64,000 nucleotides of DNA, taken from positions 220,641-284,640 of the forward strand of contig QLIY01000047.1 of assembly GCA_003260075.1 (NCBI GenBank). Direction: 5' to 3'. The notes beneath the pieces are model-generated. The model was not told the origin of the DNA and made no database searches. It was given only the letters and a program-made list of their open reading frames with translations. Below, piece by piece: positions 40,701 to 52,543 of the stretch. Numbering within the stretch: position 1 is the first letter of the stretch; every line of letters starts with the position of its first letter. The position numbers and the translations under genes were made by a program. This DNA comes from Phallusia mammillata. Lineage: Eukaryota > Chordata > Ascidiacea > Phlebobranchia > Ascidiidae.

Positions 40701-41060
40701 GATTTAATCTTAGTTTTTACGACGACAGTCAACAAGTCGTGCAAAGTGCACAGGAAAACAAATATTTGTCAGGACGATAGTTTTGTTGGCATCATTGCTA
40801 GAAAGAATGTGTTAAGTAGGTTGATCAGATACTTATGGCTCACATCTTTACATTTGTTTGGCGTAAAATGTTACCAACGGAAACCCACAATATTTAAACT
40901 AAAAAGATAAAAAAGATCCCAGGACGTTAAGGGTATCAACGTTTTTTTTCTGCAGGTATGCGCCTAAATTTATAGACTGGTTTATTCTGTGTTTAACATT
41001 ATTTTGCTTTCTATTAGAACCTATTTAAAGCAATTTCAATCATTATTGTTGTACAAAACG
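37724..41060. other. 3.3 kb gene-poor intergenic region
   Basis: No protein gene is supported. The left part should hold the phospholipase B-like 3' UTR (AATAAA near 38235 and 38263). A hAT-like element is at 38377-38610. A minus-strand 62-codon open frame at 38740-38928 is somewhat GC-rich and carries GGGTTCGACAGG, a loose match to a pol III B box, but I cannot assign it. Toward the right end a splice-acceptor-like site (CTTTCTATTAG at about 41017) lies 44 bases before the hexosaminidase ATG. Confidence 0.4.
38377..38610. mobile_element. hAT-like short element
   Basis: The left end CAGTGGTTCCTAAACC faces a degenerate right end GGTTGGGAAACGTT. The flanks AGGTTAAG (38369-38376) and AGGTTAAA (38611-38618) agree at 7 of 8 positions. 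It is non-coding. Confidence 0.6.
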
Positions 41061-44000
41061 ATGATTTTGAAATGTGTACTGTTTTCGGTAATAGGTAAGT
41101 CTTTGTGTGATATTTTTCCCTAAATGTAAGTTTATTATATTTTTCCCTTTCCCAACTAAAATATGTCCGTAAAATTGAGTTGTCGTAACAAGCATTTATA
41201 TCTCCAATATATCTGATATGAAACGTTGGATTCCGAGGAACTTAAGCCACGGTTACGTTCAAACTTAAAAAATCATTTATATGCAATAAAGGCTTTCTAG
41301 ACCGCTTTTTATCTTACCCGATTAAACATACGTTAAATGACCCGAATAATTTTTTTGCACAGTGTCGCTGGTTTATTCCCTCGACCAAGCCACCGTCGAC
41401 TACATGGGTAATAAGCTCAAGATTCAATTTAAAGTGGACAGCAACTTAAATGGCAACTCTGAAGACTGCGACGTTACCATAACTCTCACCAACACCGGAA
41501 CTCAAGCTATTCCGAGGGTAATGCGAACTGTTATTTAGGCCGTTCAGTTATCCGGTTTGAGACCATACGTAAACTGTTTTGTATATGACTTGAGGCATAT
41601 TTTTCAATCTAAGCAAATATAAACCACTATTACGTTTAAAGGCATAATTAACCCCAAAAGCAACATTTACGGAAAGCTCACTTAAAAACCCATTTTGTCC
41701 TAAAACTTGGTCCGCACAGCAAATCATTCAAGTTGCCAAATCTTAACATGCATAAGCTAGAAACTTGGCCGGCAATTTACATACCTACCCAAAAAACCTA
41801 ATAGCACAAACTAAATTGAAGTCATCAGTTCCATTAAATCGAAAAACAGGTAAAAATATAAAATGATCCAATGGACTCTAGGTCTAGCAATTAAATACAC
41901 AGCACGACTTTAAACGCTGCTGTACGAACAAGAATGAAACAAACATTATATTGAAGTGGTGTAGCATGTGTTCCATTCATCTCCTCTCTCTCATTTAAAC
42001 ATTCCAACCAATTTAATTGTGCAGGCCGACTGGCATATCTACTTCAACAATCTATACATGGTTGAACCACAAACGATCAGACCTAACGGAGCCACAGTCA
42101 ACGGATTTCTTTTCGAACACGTCAATGGAATACTGTTTAGATTTTCACCCAACGGATTTAATGGTACGTTTCTTTGCGTCTTGTTGAAATTTTAACAATT
42201 GTTTTTGGACGTGCGACACTTTTTAATGATTTTCTCTGTTCATCTTACTTGAGAATGTGAAACCGTTTTTCACGCAAAAATGTACTTTTTAAGTGTTTAA
42301 CCTCATCTTACTCAAAATTCCTGAAAAATTATCGCATTGTACACGGGTATTAAACCACTTCTTTGCTTTAACGTAAAAATTTAGCAATTGTTTTGGGTCG
42401 TGTGGCACAGAAATTGTGTGTGTTCCCTGTTTATTGATTGGTCATTTTACCTCATCTTACTGTAAATTCCTAAAAGTCTATCACATAAATGACAGTATGC
42501 ATTAAATCACAGGTTTAGATCCTGGAAACAACCACCAAATCAAAGTAAAAATGCAATACTGGATCGTTTCACGTACAAGCATACAGCCGAATTGGTATGT
42601 AGTGAGCCCGAACACAGATCCAAAGGTGTTGGTGTCAACGGAGGACGTTTTTTCGGACTTTGTTGCTCCTTTTGACTCACCTGCATCGTACAAACGATAC
42701 GACGGCGACACGTACCATCCATTTACAGCAGAGGAACGCTACGACAAGTGAAGTGTTGTTTTATTTTCAAGGCCTGTCATTTTTTTTCAAAGGCCTGTTG
42801 ATATTGCCTTTAGGGCTTGGTATACAGTATACTGCTTTATTACAATTGGACCCAACTGGAAGCGCACCCGTAGGAAATGGTTTTAGCGTGTTCTTGAATG
42901 CAAACGTTTTCAATACACTATACATGCAAATTTCACCATCAGCTATAAAATATTTAGCCCTACCATAGCCATTTGTTAAGAAAACCATTTGTATTTTGGA
43001 CCATTTTTTTTAGAAAAAATGGATATGCGATTAACCGCATTCGTCTGTACATGCAAACTCTAGTCACAGCCAAAACAAATCCCATAGTTTCTTCTTGATA
43101 TAGAACACCAATTTTAGTTGCGAGGTTTAAAGCTAATGTAATTTATCAACTTATCGGTGAATTCATAAGGCTTAATTAAAAATAAAAAGTTTATGCCACG
43201 TCAGGTCTTGGAACCAATGCTATAGTATTTCTTTTTTGCTAGCGATTGCTTTAAATCAGAATCTGGTGTTTGTGTTTGTGCAAACATGTACATCATTTTT
43301 ACTAGTGTAGGTTAAACCGTTAGTCAACAACAGAGGTATGTTATTTCCTTGTTTTAATACAACAAGGAAAAATCAATACATTTTCTTTGGAACGATAGAT
43401 ACAGTAAGTTCGAATCTGACGCGGATCCGAAACGGATCATTCCAACACCTTCGAGTGAAGAAATGAATGAAGGTCAAACCGAACTAACTACGACTTGGAA
43501 TGTAACTTGCGTAACGCAGTTTCAAAATGAATGCGACTATCTTCAAGGTATTAGTTTTTTTGGGGGGTTGTTTTAAACAAGTTGAAAACTTCAAATTTTA
43601 GTTACTGTATTGTTACAAATAAAGGGTTCTTTGGCCAAAACCGTATCACACAAAGCCCAGAAAACTAAACAATGAAATAATTACTAAGTTTGAAAAATCT
43701 TTGTCGCGTTAATATGGCTTATAATGTGTTAATATCTTAAAATTTTAAAAAGACCTTGAGACAGTATTGATTTGGTCAAAGCTGTGTCATATCAAGAATA
43801 TTTTCCTAAGTCATAGTACCTAGTTAGATACCTCCCCCCCCCACAAAAAAACGTAAGTATTTATTTCTATTTCTCAGAGCATTTCGGATTAGATGGATCT
43901 GGTGAATCTAACGTGCTTTTCGAGATGGGAGAAATACAGTCTCAGCCAAAGAGTGACGAATCTTACAGTCTGGAAATCACCAGGTATCTGTTTACTGCGA

Positions 44001-47000
44001 ATCTGTAGAGTTGCAAACATATCTTTCCATTTTATTTACTTTACATGGGTTTTACCCCTAATTAGCGGATAGTTGAGTCATACTCCTAGCCGCACTGTGC
44101 CAGTTGGTAACTTTGAGTTTAGTCTTGTCGGAGAAACAGTTAACTCCGAGATTCTGCGAAAGTTCGGAATTCAAGTTATTGTGAAAAAGAGCAATTTTTA
44201 ATCAAAACAATCTATGATGAAATTGACAGAAAACAGCTTGCTAGTCAAGTTACATGGATTACACTAAACAAATTTTTTAAACCGTTTTTGCCCCGGCAAT
44301 TTTGTAATTTTTTTTGACTCGGTTAGACGTAAGTCTTTGATTTATATCGAAATTAATCAAGTCATTTGTAAAGTAAGATTGGCTGAGTTAATACAAAATT
44401 TTTTAAAACTTTTATTGCAAAATCTATCTGCAGTATTTTGTGTGGTATTGCAGCTCATCTATTACCATTCGTGCGCCGGCGGCTGCTGGAGCTTTCTACG
44501 GAGTGCAGAGTCTTTTATCATTAGCACAGAAGTCAGGAGATGGATCGTGGTCAGTACAACAAGGAGTAATTTCGGTAAGTTTCAAAGTTGTCACCAATTT
44601 TATGAAATTTAATTAGTTGCCACAAAAAACGAATAAAAATTTGCCCTGTACCTCATTTAATTCAAACCCGTCCGTCGGCCTAGGAATAACAGCATCTTTA
44701 ATCCCTTTTCCCCCAACAAACCCAGTAAACGGTGTACTGAAGCAATTTGGTGTACATTTTTTGTACTCAAGCAATTTGTGGTGTACAAACGAACTTCTTT
44801 TTTTATTTACAGGACTCTCCGCGTTACCAATACCGAGGAATGCATTTGGACGTCGCGAGAAATTTTGTTCAAAAAGAGGACGTCAAAACCTTGCTTAAGG
44901 TAAAATTTTGTCGCTCTATATATTTATGCACCTTCACTGTAATGTACACACTTACAAATACGTTGCTGTTGCAGGCAATGGCAATGTACAAGATGAACAA
45001 TTTCCATTTCCATTTAACTGACGATGAAGGTTGGAGAGTTCAAATGAAATCTTTTCCTGAACTAACATCGATCGGCGGCAAAAGGTCTGTACTTCCATAG
45101 ACGTTTTTGAAATGAATACCAAAACAGCTACAGTTGCATTCTTTAGAACAGTTAAACCAATGGACGACCAAGGATTTAATCGTCTATTGGTTTTACTGTT
45201 TTATAGTTAAACAAAGGTAACCATAAATCGTCAGTTGAAGTCATGCTGTTGATGGTTTTTATCCAATACTAAAACTGTTTGGATTCCAATAAACTTGATT
45301 GTTTCTTTGAACAAAATTGTCGAAAGTTCTAACAAAATTTCTTGTACCCTATGTACAATTCACGGTTTTAAAAAACAAGCCACAGATAGGTTACTGTACT
45401 TGTACTGTCTAGATCAGCGGTTCCCAAACTTTTCTAAGAATTTTGCCTGGTGGACCCTTTGCAATTATTTTGATATTTCGCGGCCCTATAAAAATCAAAG
45501 AATGCTATAGGAAAAATGCAAAACCATTGTTTCTTCTAGTGCACTAGTGCAGTCACGATTCTGTTTAATGTAACAACTTTCTAACTTAGTGGTTTTCAAA
45601 CTTTTTCATTGTTTTTTCGAAACGGTCACTTTGCCATTATATCGAGGACTTGATCGCGGACCTTAAGCCGGAAGGTGTATTTTAGCAATACGAAAGTTGA
45701 TTTACAGAATTTTAGCTTATTAGGTATGCAAAATTACACATAACAACGATCCAAAGACGGTTTGTGACATCACAGACAAGACAGAAAACATTACGATAGT
45801 GCGCAAACAATTGCATTCTTGATAGTTGTCATGCAATAAAGGCTATCTATTGTATAGTAATGGAGGCAGTGGATCTCTAATTGTACTTTGATTTAAACCT
45901 ATTCAGTGACACAAATTGACGCCAAATAAGACTATAGAGGCACGTCAACCCTTTCGCGGACCCCGCAAAATTGCTTCACGGACCCATAAAGGTCCGCGGA
46001 CCCCAGTTTGGGATCCGCTGGTCTAGATGAGTTACAATGACATCGGAGTCTTAAGTTTTTCCCTGCCCTGAAACATGAAATGACACGGGAGATGTCGAAA
46101 CGTTATCTTTAAATATGTATATTGGCATAACCTTTCCTGAAAAAACATTAACATTTGATTTTTCTGGTAGTCATGTATTCAACCCATGAGCAGCTTTTTC
46201 TAGATAATTTTTTCCTCAACTTGTTGCATTGGCGTGCTTCTTAACCTTGCAACAATCGTTTTGCAACACAGTTATTTGATGGAAACTTTTCAGAGCACAC
46301 GACCTCAGCGAAACGATGAGCATCATTCCACAGTTAGGTTCGGGTCCAACCGATCAAACGAGCGGTAGCGGGTTCTACACAGAAAGCGACTACAGAGATA
46401 TTTTGACTGAGGCAAACAAACTACACATTCGAGTTATTCCTGAAGTCGATCTGCCCGGACATGCTCATGCAGCTATAAAGGCCAATCTTGCGTAGTAAGT
46501 GGCATGTAAACTTGCACCTTCTAGGCAAGGGAATTTAATCTTTTAAGTACAATTAGGATACTATTTTAAAGGGCACATTAATACAATATATTATTTTATT
46601 GAGCTGCAGAGTATTTAGTAGTATATAAAGTGAGTCTATATTATAAACAAAAGCTATTTTACAATAAGGAACTGATTTCCTTAAGGAATATTTTATTTAA
46701 AATACTGGAGGCGATTTTCATTTGTTTATTGAAGCGATGTTTAAATAAAGTGAAATAAAGCAAACAATCGGGACTTTCGGGCACTGGAAGATATATGAAT
46801 TAAATCCTGTTTATTTGCTTCCGTAATACATACAATAAGAAAACACACGGATATAAATTTGGCGCACTTTTTGGTCAAATAAGTACATTTGAGGTGACTG
46901 TCGAAAAACGTTGTGCACCCATCTTGGTTTATTAAAAGGACAAGAAACACCCTTTTTGAGGAGTACTTTGTTAGTCAGGTTTGATGGGACTTGGCCCTGT

Positions 47001-50000
47001 ATCCTTAGGGTCACTCTTCTATTGTTTGAATAGATTCGGACACAACTAGGATTTCGGATTTCGGATTTCGGATTATGTTTTTCCGATTTATTTGCAGTTA
47101 CAAAAAATTAGTCGAAGACCAAAAACCCAATCCAGAAGACAAACTAATCTCAGACCTTAACGATCCGACAGTTTACGAATCGGTTCAGCTGTTCAAGGAC
47201 AACGCGGTTAACCCTTGCATAAGCGGAACTTACAGGTTGGCAACCAGTGTTTTTATAATCTGACTCTTAAATTGCGCCACCGACTTTTTGATGATGAAAG
47301 GAACTCGGTATTAAAGTTTATGTGACTTAACTACCTTAACGTACCATCTCATAGGTCGTTTTTATGACCAGTTTTTCTGAGGTGTAGACTTTCGCAGGCC
47401 TTCATGGGTCACGTTCTCTATTCAAAACAGAAACCAAACCCATATGCTGCCATGATGATATTTTATTCCTTTTTATGTGTTTTTAAGTCAAAGTATCTGC
47501 ATGACAGTTTTTGTTTGCTGCAAATCCTAAAGTTATGCACAGTGGTGGAAATGTATATTGTCCGGTTACATTACTAGATACGCGTTATACCATTCTGCAA
47601 CTGCTAACTAAATACATATATGATAAAACCACAACAAGTAAAAAAAACAACTCAACTCAACCACAATGGAATTTGTTGGTTGAATTTTAATTTACGCATT
47701 GTCAGCACATTCGCTTGTATCCTAATGTTGACATGTTTTTTTTTTCAAACACACTTAAACAGAGTATTTTTCGTTTGTCGTAGATTTGTGAAAACAGTGG
47801 TAAAAGATCTAATTGAACTGCACAAAGACATTCAGCCACTGACGGTCTTCCACCTCGGAGGTGACGAAGTGGCAGGCGCGTGGGAAAATTCCTCAAAATG
47901 TCATGAACTTTATGCTGCCACTACTGATTTCCCGTTAAGGTAAATACAAACACTGCCAGTTTGCTAATATTGTTGTGTGTCTGCTTTTTTGTAATAAAAT
48001 TGACCTAAAAACGCTGCTCGTTTTGGAATGTTAAGTTTGATCCATAATATGTCTTTGGTTTTGCAGTGTTTCTGATTTACTTGAATATTTCATGCGCAAC
48101 GCCAGTGCTTCTGTCTTAGCTGCTGACGACCAATTGAAAATCGGACTTTGGGAAGACGGAGCTATTGGGTATGAATTTTAGTGAATTTTATGTTTTTAAA
48201 TTTTGTATGATGTGCGTATAACGTTTTGCATGACATTGTAGCAAGGAAGAGACGCTGTTCGACAAAACTCTGCTTTCGGATAACGATGTGATCACTTACA
48301 CATGGCAAACAATATGGGAGTGGGGCTTGGCTAATCGTGCATACAAGTTGGCTAATGCTGGCTATAAGGTAAGCAGAAGGAAAATAATCAGTTCCAGATG
48401 CAAGGAAATAACCCAACCTTTTTTTTACTTTAAACATTAATCAGAGCGAGCTATTTAGGTCCTTTAAACTGTGGTACAAAGTTGCAAGCGGCCCAGAAAC
48501 TATAGGTAAAAGCCTGAAGCACGACCCAAACTGGATTTGGTTCAAAACCAAGCCCAAATAAACCTGAAAGATGTAAAACTGCTAACGTGAGAAGTTAAAC
48601 CACAAAAGTTGCTAAATATTGTTTGTAATAAAATAATATTAATACTAACTTAAAAACTAAGTTGATAACCCTGAAATAACTATGCTCTTTACGTCAACCA
48701 GCTGATTTAAGCAAACTGGTGTGATTTTAGTTCTCACATTAGTAACTTAACCTCCCAAAGTTGTGTAATTTGTGGCACAAATGAGACTCTTCAAACGAAG
48801 CCAGCTAAAACGGATTTACTCTTCTGCTATGGTAGTTTATTGATAAAATGTACCAACATATTACAACATGAAAACGTGGAACATAAAAGCATTAATGATT
48901 TTATTAGCAGCTTCGGTTAAAATTGTTGTGAGGCGAAGCTAAAAAGCACTAATCTGGCTCTATCTTGTCAGTTTTTCACCTGTTTTTCAGGTAGTAATGT
49001 CACAAGCGACACATTTGTATTTTGACCATCCGTACGAGCCAGATCCTGAAGAACGTGGCCTCTACTGGGCGACACGATTCACTGAAGCTTCGAAGACATT
49101 CGGTTTCATGCCAGACAATGTCTACGCCAACGCTGATGCCAAAAGATCCGGGGAGCCATACACTCGTAAGACCAACCTACCTGTCTTAAAAGCTTTTGAC
49201 ATTTCCGAAAGGTCTATTTACAGCGCAGTGTGTAATTAGGCTTCAACGCTTTGTATCAGACAAGAAACTGTACTTTTTTACTCCTTTATTCAACATATGC
49301 AGTTGCACGCACGTTCATTGTGGTATTTTTAAGAGATTAGAAAAACAAAAACGATGCAAAAAGCAAAGCAACGTTTTTTGAAACAATCCTATTTTTTAAA
49401 GGGGACGAAATGTGTGCAGAATTTGACTGTGTGGAGTTGGAAATACCTGAAAACATACTTGGAATGCAATGCCAGTTATTCAGTGAAACGATTTTAAGCC
49501 AGGAAAACTTTCATTACATGGTTTTTCCGCGACTTCTGGCTTGTGCAGAACGGGCTTGGCACAAGGTATGTCGTTTCCACTTTTTTATATATTGTAAGTT
49601 TTTAACACTGGAAAAAGAGAAACATTACTATGAGATTTTCCTAATTGAGCTTTCTGTGGCACTTAATTAATGTGGATTTCCAATTTCACCTTTTCATATG
49701 TAACATTTTTTTATAAAAAAGCTAATACTTTGATTTTTTTACAGTTTATATACCACCAGAGTGACGAAAATAGACTTGTAAGGCTAGACACGGTTGTCAC
49801 GAACTCTAGTAAAATAATAATCAAAGTGGTGAATTACCTATAGCAGGGGTGTCAAACTCGCGGCCCGCGAAGCCCTCCAATGCGGCCCACGAACACTCAA
49901 CAACAATTGTAGAATTTTGTCAAATTTTTATCTAATTATAATACATTTTTTCTACTTTTCATAGTGACAGCTATGATTTAAACAGACATTTACAGAAAGT

Positions 50001-51447
50001 TAATTTATGAATCAAAATTAATATGTTTTGAACAGAAACGATAGTATTTAACCGTTTCTCTCATGAACATAACGATAGTATTTAACCATTCAGTCAAGGG
50101 CGTTCAACCTGCAGCCGTACGGCCACACGTGAACATGTTCATTAAAATATATGTACTGGCGGTCGTGATGTAATCAAAACTCCTTTGCCAAATGTTTTGA
50201 TTGCTCTCAACAGATTTTATGTTACGGAAAAGAGTATTACCAGCTCGGTATAGCCATATGCGTCAGACTTTTTGTAGACCTATTGTGTGCAAACAATGGA
50301 AAAAAATCACAATATGGATTATGATGTCATAAACAGTTAAAACAGAACTGTGTAGCTCAATCTGTGCATCAAGTTGGAAACTAATCTGGGCTTTTGGGGC
50401 GTGAAATTAGGATCTGCAATGCATCCGTCGTGGCGAGAAAAGTTGTTTAAGTATATAAAACTAGATTAAAAATCACATGCGGCCCTCGGCATAATTTCCA
50501 AACTGCAATGTAGCCCCCGAACCCCACGAGTTTGACACCCCTGCCTATAGGCTGACCTTAAAAGGCCAGTTGTAGTTGGTCGGTTAAATACAAAAATTAA
50601 GTAGCAGTTTCGTGCGAGTAAGTCTATTTACCAGAAATCAAAAAATGTTTGCAGTGTGCTAGACCTTGTATATGCTATTTCGTCTGTAAAATTTAGAAAA
50701 AAATATTTTTTACCAAGGCTCCTTGGGAAGCTACTCAAAATACAAATAACGTAAACAAACAGTCACGTGATGCCGATTGGTCACGGTTCGCTGCCACTCT
50801 AAGTGACAAGGAATTCGGGAGATTGGCGGAATTGGGAATCGCCTACAGACTATCACCACCCGGAGTCAAGTACTAATATTAATTTTCAATGTAATATCGA
50901 ACTACAGTAAACCTCGGTTAACCTGGATTCGGTTAATACTGATATTGGCTCAACTTGAAAAAAATCGAGTTACAAATAATTTGTAATGCGGTACGGCTTT
51001 AACTAATCGACATCGGTTAATCCGGGCAATTTTGTGGCCTGGAGCCCTGAATTAATCGAGGTTTACTGTATTTGGTTCTGCTCTTTTCGTTTGTGCAGCA
51101 TAAAAAAGTCGAGCCTAAAATGCGCTTGGATACAACACAACAGCTATAAAGATGTTTTTTTGTGTTTTAGAGAAGAACAGGGTCAAATGAAGGTTGCTTG
51201 TGAATACCCCAATATGCCGGTTCAGTACAGTGAAGGAGGAAAGGATTGGCAAACAGCAGTGTGCGGCGATGATGCACTTGTATTTTCCAAGGATGCCAGA
51301 GTTGAATTTAGAACCGTTTCAAGAGGAGAAAAAACAGAGAGATTTAGTCGTTCTGTTGTGGCTCGTTTTAATAAGGGGCAGAAAATGGCCTCAAACATGT
51401 TTATTTTGTCCTTCCTAGCTCTTGTTGCATATTTGTGGCTGTTGTAG
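41061..51447 (+). CDS. Chitobiase-type beta-N-acetylhexosaminidase (GH20), probably GPI-anchored
   Basis: Removes terminal beta-linked GlcNAc/GalNAc. Exons: 41061-41094, 41363-41517, 42025-42163, 42513-42747, 43399-43547, 43878-43983, 44454-44574, 44813-44899, 44975-45084, 46294-46494, 47098-47235, 47784-47939, 48067-48168, 48242-48368, 48991-49165, 49402-49565, 50718-50869, 51171-51447. Phases agree and give 875 residues. After a signal peptide (MILKCVLFSVIVSLVYS), an N-terminal carbohydrate-binding-like domain contains DWHIYFNNLYMVEP. A GH20b region follows with ITIRAPAAAGAFYGVQSL. The TIM barrel begins at YQYRGMHLDVARNF and includes NNFHFHLTDDEGWR, IPEVDLPGHAHA and the catalytic Asp-Glu pair in FHLGGDEVAGAW (about 519-520). 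Trp-rich YTWQTIWEWG and FPRLLACAERAWH complete it. A C-terminal small domain precedes a tail of about 17 hydrophobic residues ending the protein with no charged residues after it, as in GPI signals. Length and domain order resemble bacterial chitobiase rather than lysosomal HEXA/HEXB. Confidence 0.93.
45415..46020. mobile_element. hAT-like element with perfect 8-bp target duplication
   Basis: The left end CAGCGGTTCCCAAACTTTT and, reversed, the right end CAGCGGATCCCAAACTGGGG are inverted repeats. GTCTAGAT flanks both sides (45407-45414 and 46021-46028). At 606 bp it is one of the two longest copies here, with the related fragment at 16100-16164. A second CAAACTTTTTCATTG motif near 45597 suggests an insertion or internal duplication. 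It is non-coding and lies in the hexosaminidase intron between exons 45084 and 46294. Confidence 0.9.
47050..47074. repeat. Heptamer microsatellite (GGATTTC)n
   Basis: Three to four copies of GGATTTC lie 20-45 bases before the acceptor of the hexosaminidase exon starting at 47098. Confidence 0.7.
49844..50543. mobile_element. hAT-like MITE, 700 bp
   Basis: The ends CAGGGGTGTCAAACTCG are perfect 17-base inverted repeats (the right end reads CGAGTTTGACACCCCTG). The next bases also mirror each other loosely (CGGCCCGCG against the GGCCC and GCCCCCGAAC motifs). The flanks share CCTATAG. There is no open frame of note. It is in the hexosaminidase intron between exons 49565 and 50718. Confidence 0.9.
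50905..51068. mobile_element. Tigger/pogo-like MITE with TA duplication
   Basis: CAGTAAACCTCGGTTAACC at the left mirrors CAGTAAACCTCGATTAATTC read from the right, and TA flanks both ends (50903-50904 and 51069-51070). Several internal CGGTTAAT motifs recur. The termini resemble those of Tc1/mariner-superfamily Tigger/pogo elements. It lies in the last hexosaminidase intron, ending 102 bases before the last exon. Confidence 0.75.
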
Positions 51448-52462
51448 AATTTGCATGTGATAGTGTTTTTGGTTTTGCACAACTTGATTAACTATTGTCA
51501 CGTAATTGATAATTGTTGGCTATATGTCCACATTGGGCTCTCTGCAATTAAATTATGTTGAAGACATTTAAAAAACTGTAAGAATAATTTAAGAAAATTG
51601 TGTTACTCTTTTTTACAATTTTGATACTACTCTCGATTTAGTTTTGTTGTGGAGTAAAGTATTTGCTTGTGTGACTATTAATCTATATACACTCTAAACC
51701 AGTGGTTCTTAACCTTATTCCTTACTGCACCCCTTTCAAATCACCAACCCATTTTCGCACACTCTTTGTAATTGCTTAAATAACAAAACCGTTGTATTTT
51801 ATTTTTTACACAGCATCCCCGTACCTCTAGGAACAGGTAGTGATCGTACCCGTAGGGTGCGTGCACCCCTTGTTAAGAGCCTGGTCTAAAAAAATATTTA
51901 AAATGTCTGCCAGTGGCAAATTATAAGCGGACAAATGACCCTTTGGCTGGTAATTGCATAATAAGTTTATCGGCAAATGTTGGTTAGCTTGTGGCAATAG
52001 GACAATGCGTTGATGCAATGAAGTTTGCATGCCCACGTTGGTATATTAAAAACGTTTTGGACAAAATCTGATTGTAAAACATATAATTTGCGACGAATCA
52101 CTGCATATAAAAAAACTTAAGACTCGAAGATCTGAATTTTATGCACCAGTCATACGTAATGTCTGCAAGTTCACCGACCAAGCTTTACGAATTTAATTTG
52201 CCACTGTTAGTGCCTATCATTTCATAGGTTGTGAAACATGAAACAGTATTTTGAGTACTTTGTTCACTGTTACTATTAATGCATATCAGCATACTTTAAC
52301 GTACCGCCAGCCAGCCTTTGTAAGACACAGAGAAAAACAATGTGACATATGACACTGAACAGTCAAAAGCAGAAAAAAATCTTCCAATAATAATGCGGCA
52401 ATCGTGTAAACGTTGTATGTAAGTTACATTCTTATAGGGCAGACGAGCGGTTTTGCAGGCGT
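51448..52462. other. Intergenic, hexosaminidase 3' side
   Basis: Probable hexosaminidase 3' UTR, with an ATTAAA near 51548, followed by a hAT-like element at 51700-51883. I see no gene in the remainder. Confidence 0.4.
51700..51883. mobile_element. hAT-like short element
   Basis: The left end CAGTGGTTCTTAACC faces the right end TTGTTAAGAGCCTG, and the flanks CTCTAAAC and GTCTAAAA agree at 6 of 8 positions. CACCCCTT occurs near both ends. It is non-coding. Confidence 0.65.
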
Positions 52463-52543
52463 GGTAGCATGGCCGAGCGGTCTAAGGCGCTGGTTTAAGG
52501 CACCAGTCATTTCGATGGCGTGGGTTCGAATCCACTGCTGCCA
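52463..52543 (+). tRNA. tRNA-Leu (anticodon AAG), one base short in the T stem
   Basis: The acceptor stem GGTAGCA pairs with TGCTGCC, with discriminator A at 52543. The D-arm region is TGGCCGAGCGGTCTAAGGC. The anticodon arm CTGGT-TTAAGGC-ACCAG gives AAG. A leucine-type long variable arm (CATTTCGATG) follows. The T arm reads GTGGG-TTCGAAT-CCAC, where other animal tRNA-Leu(AAG) genes have CCCAC, so one C is missing and the gene is 81 rather than 82 bases. The internal promoter boxes are intact. It may be functional with a four-pair T stem and bulged G, or be a recent pseudogene. Confidence 0.85.
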
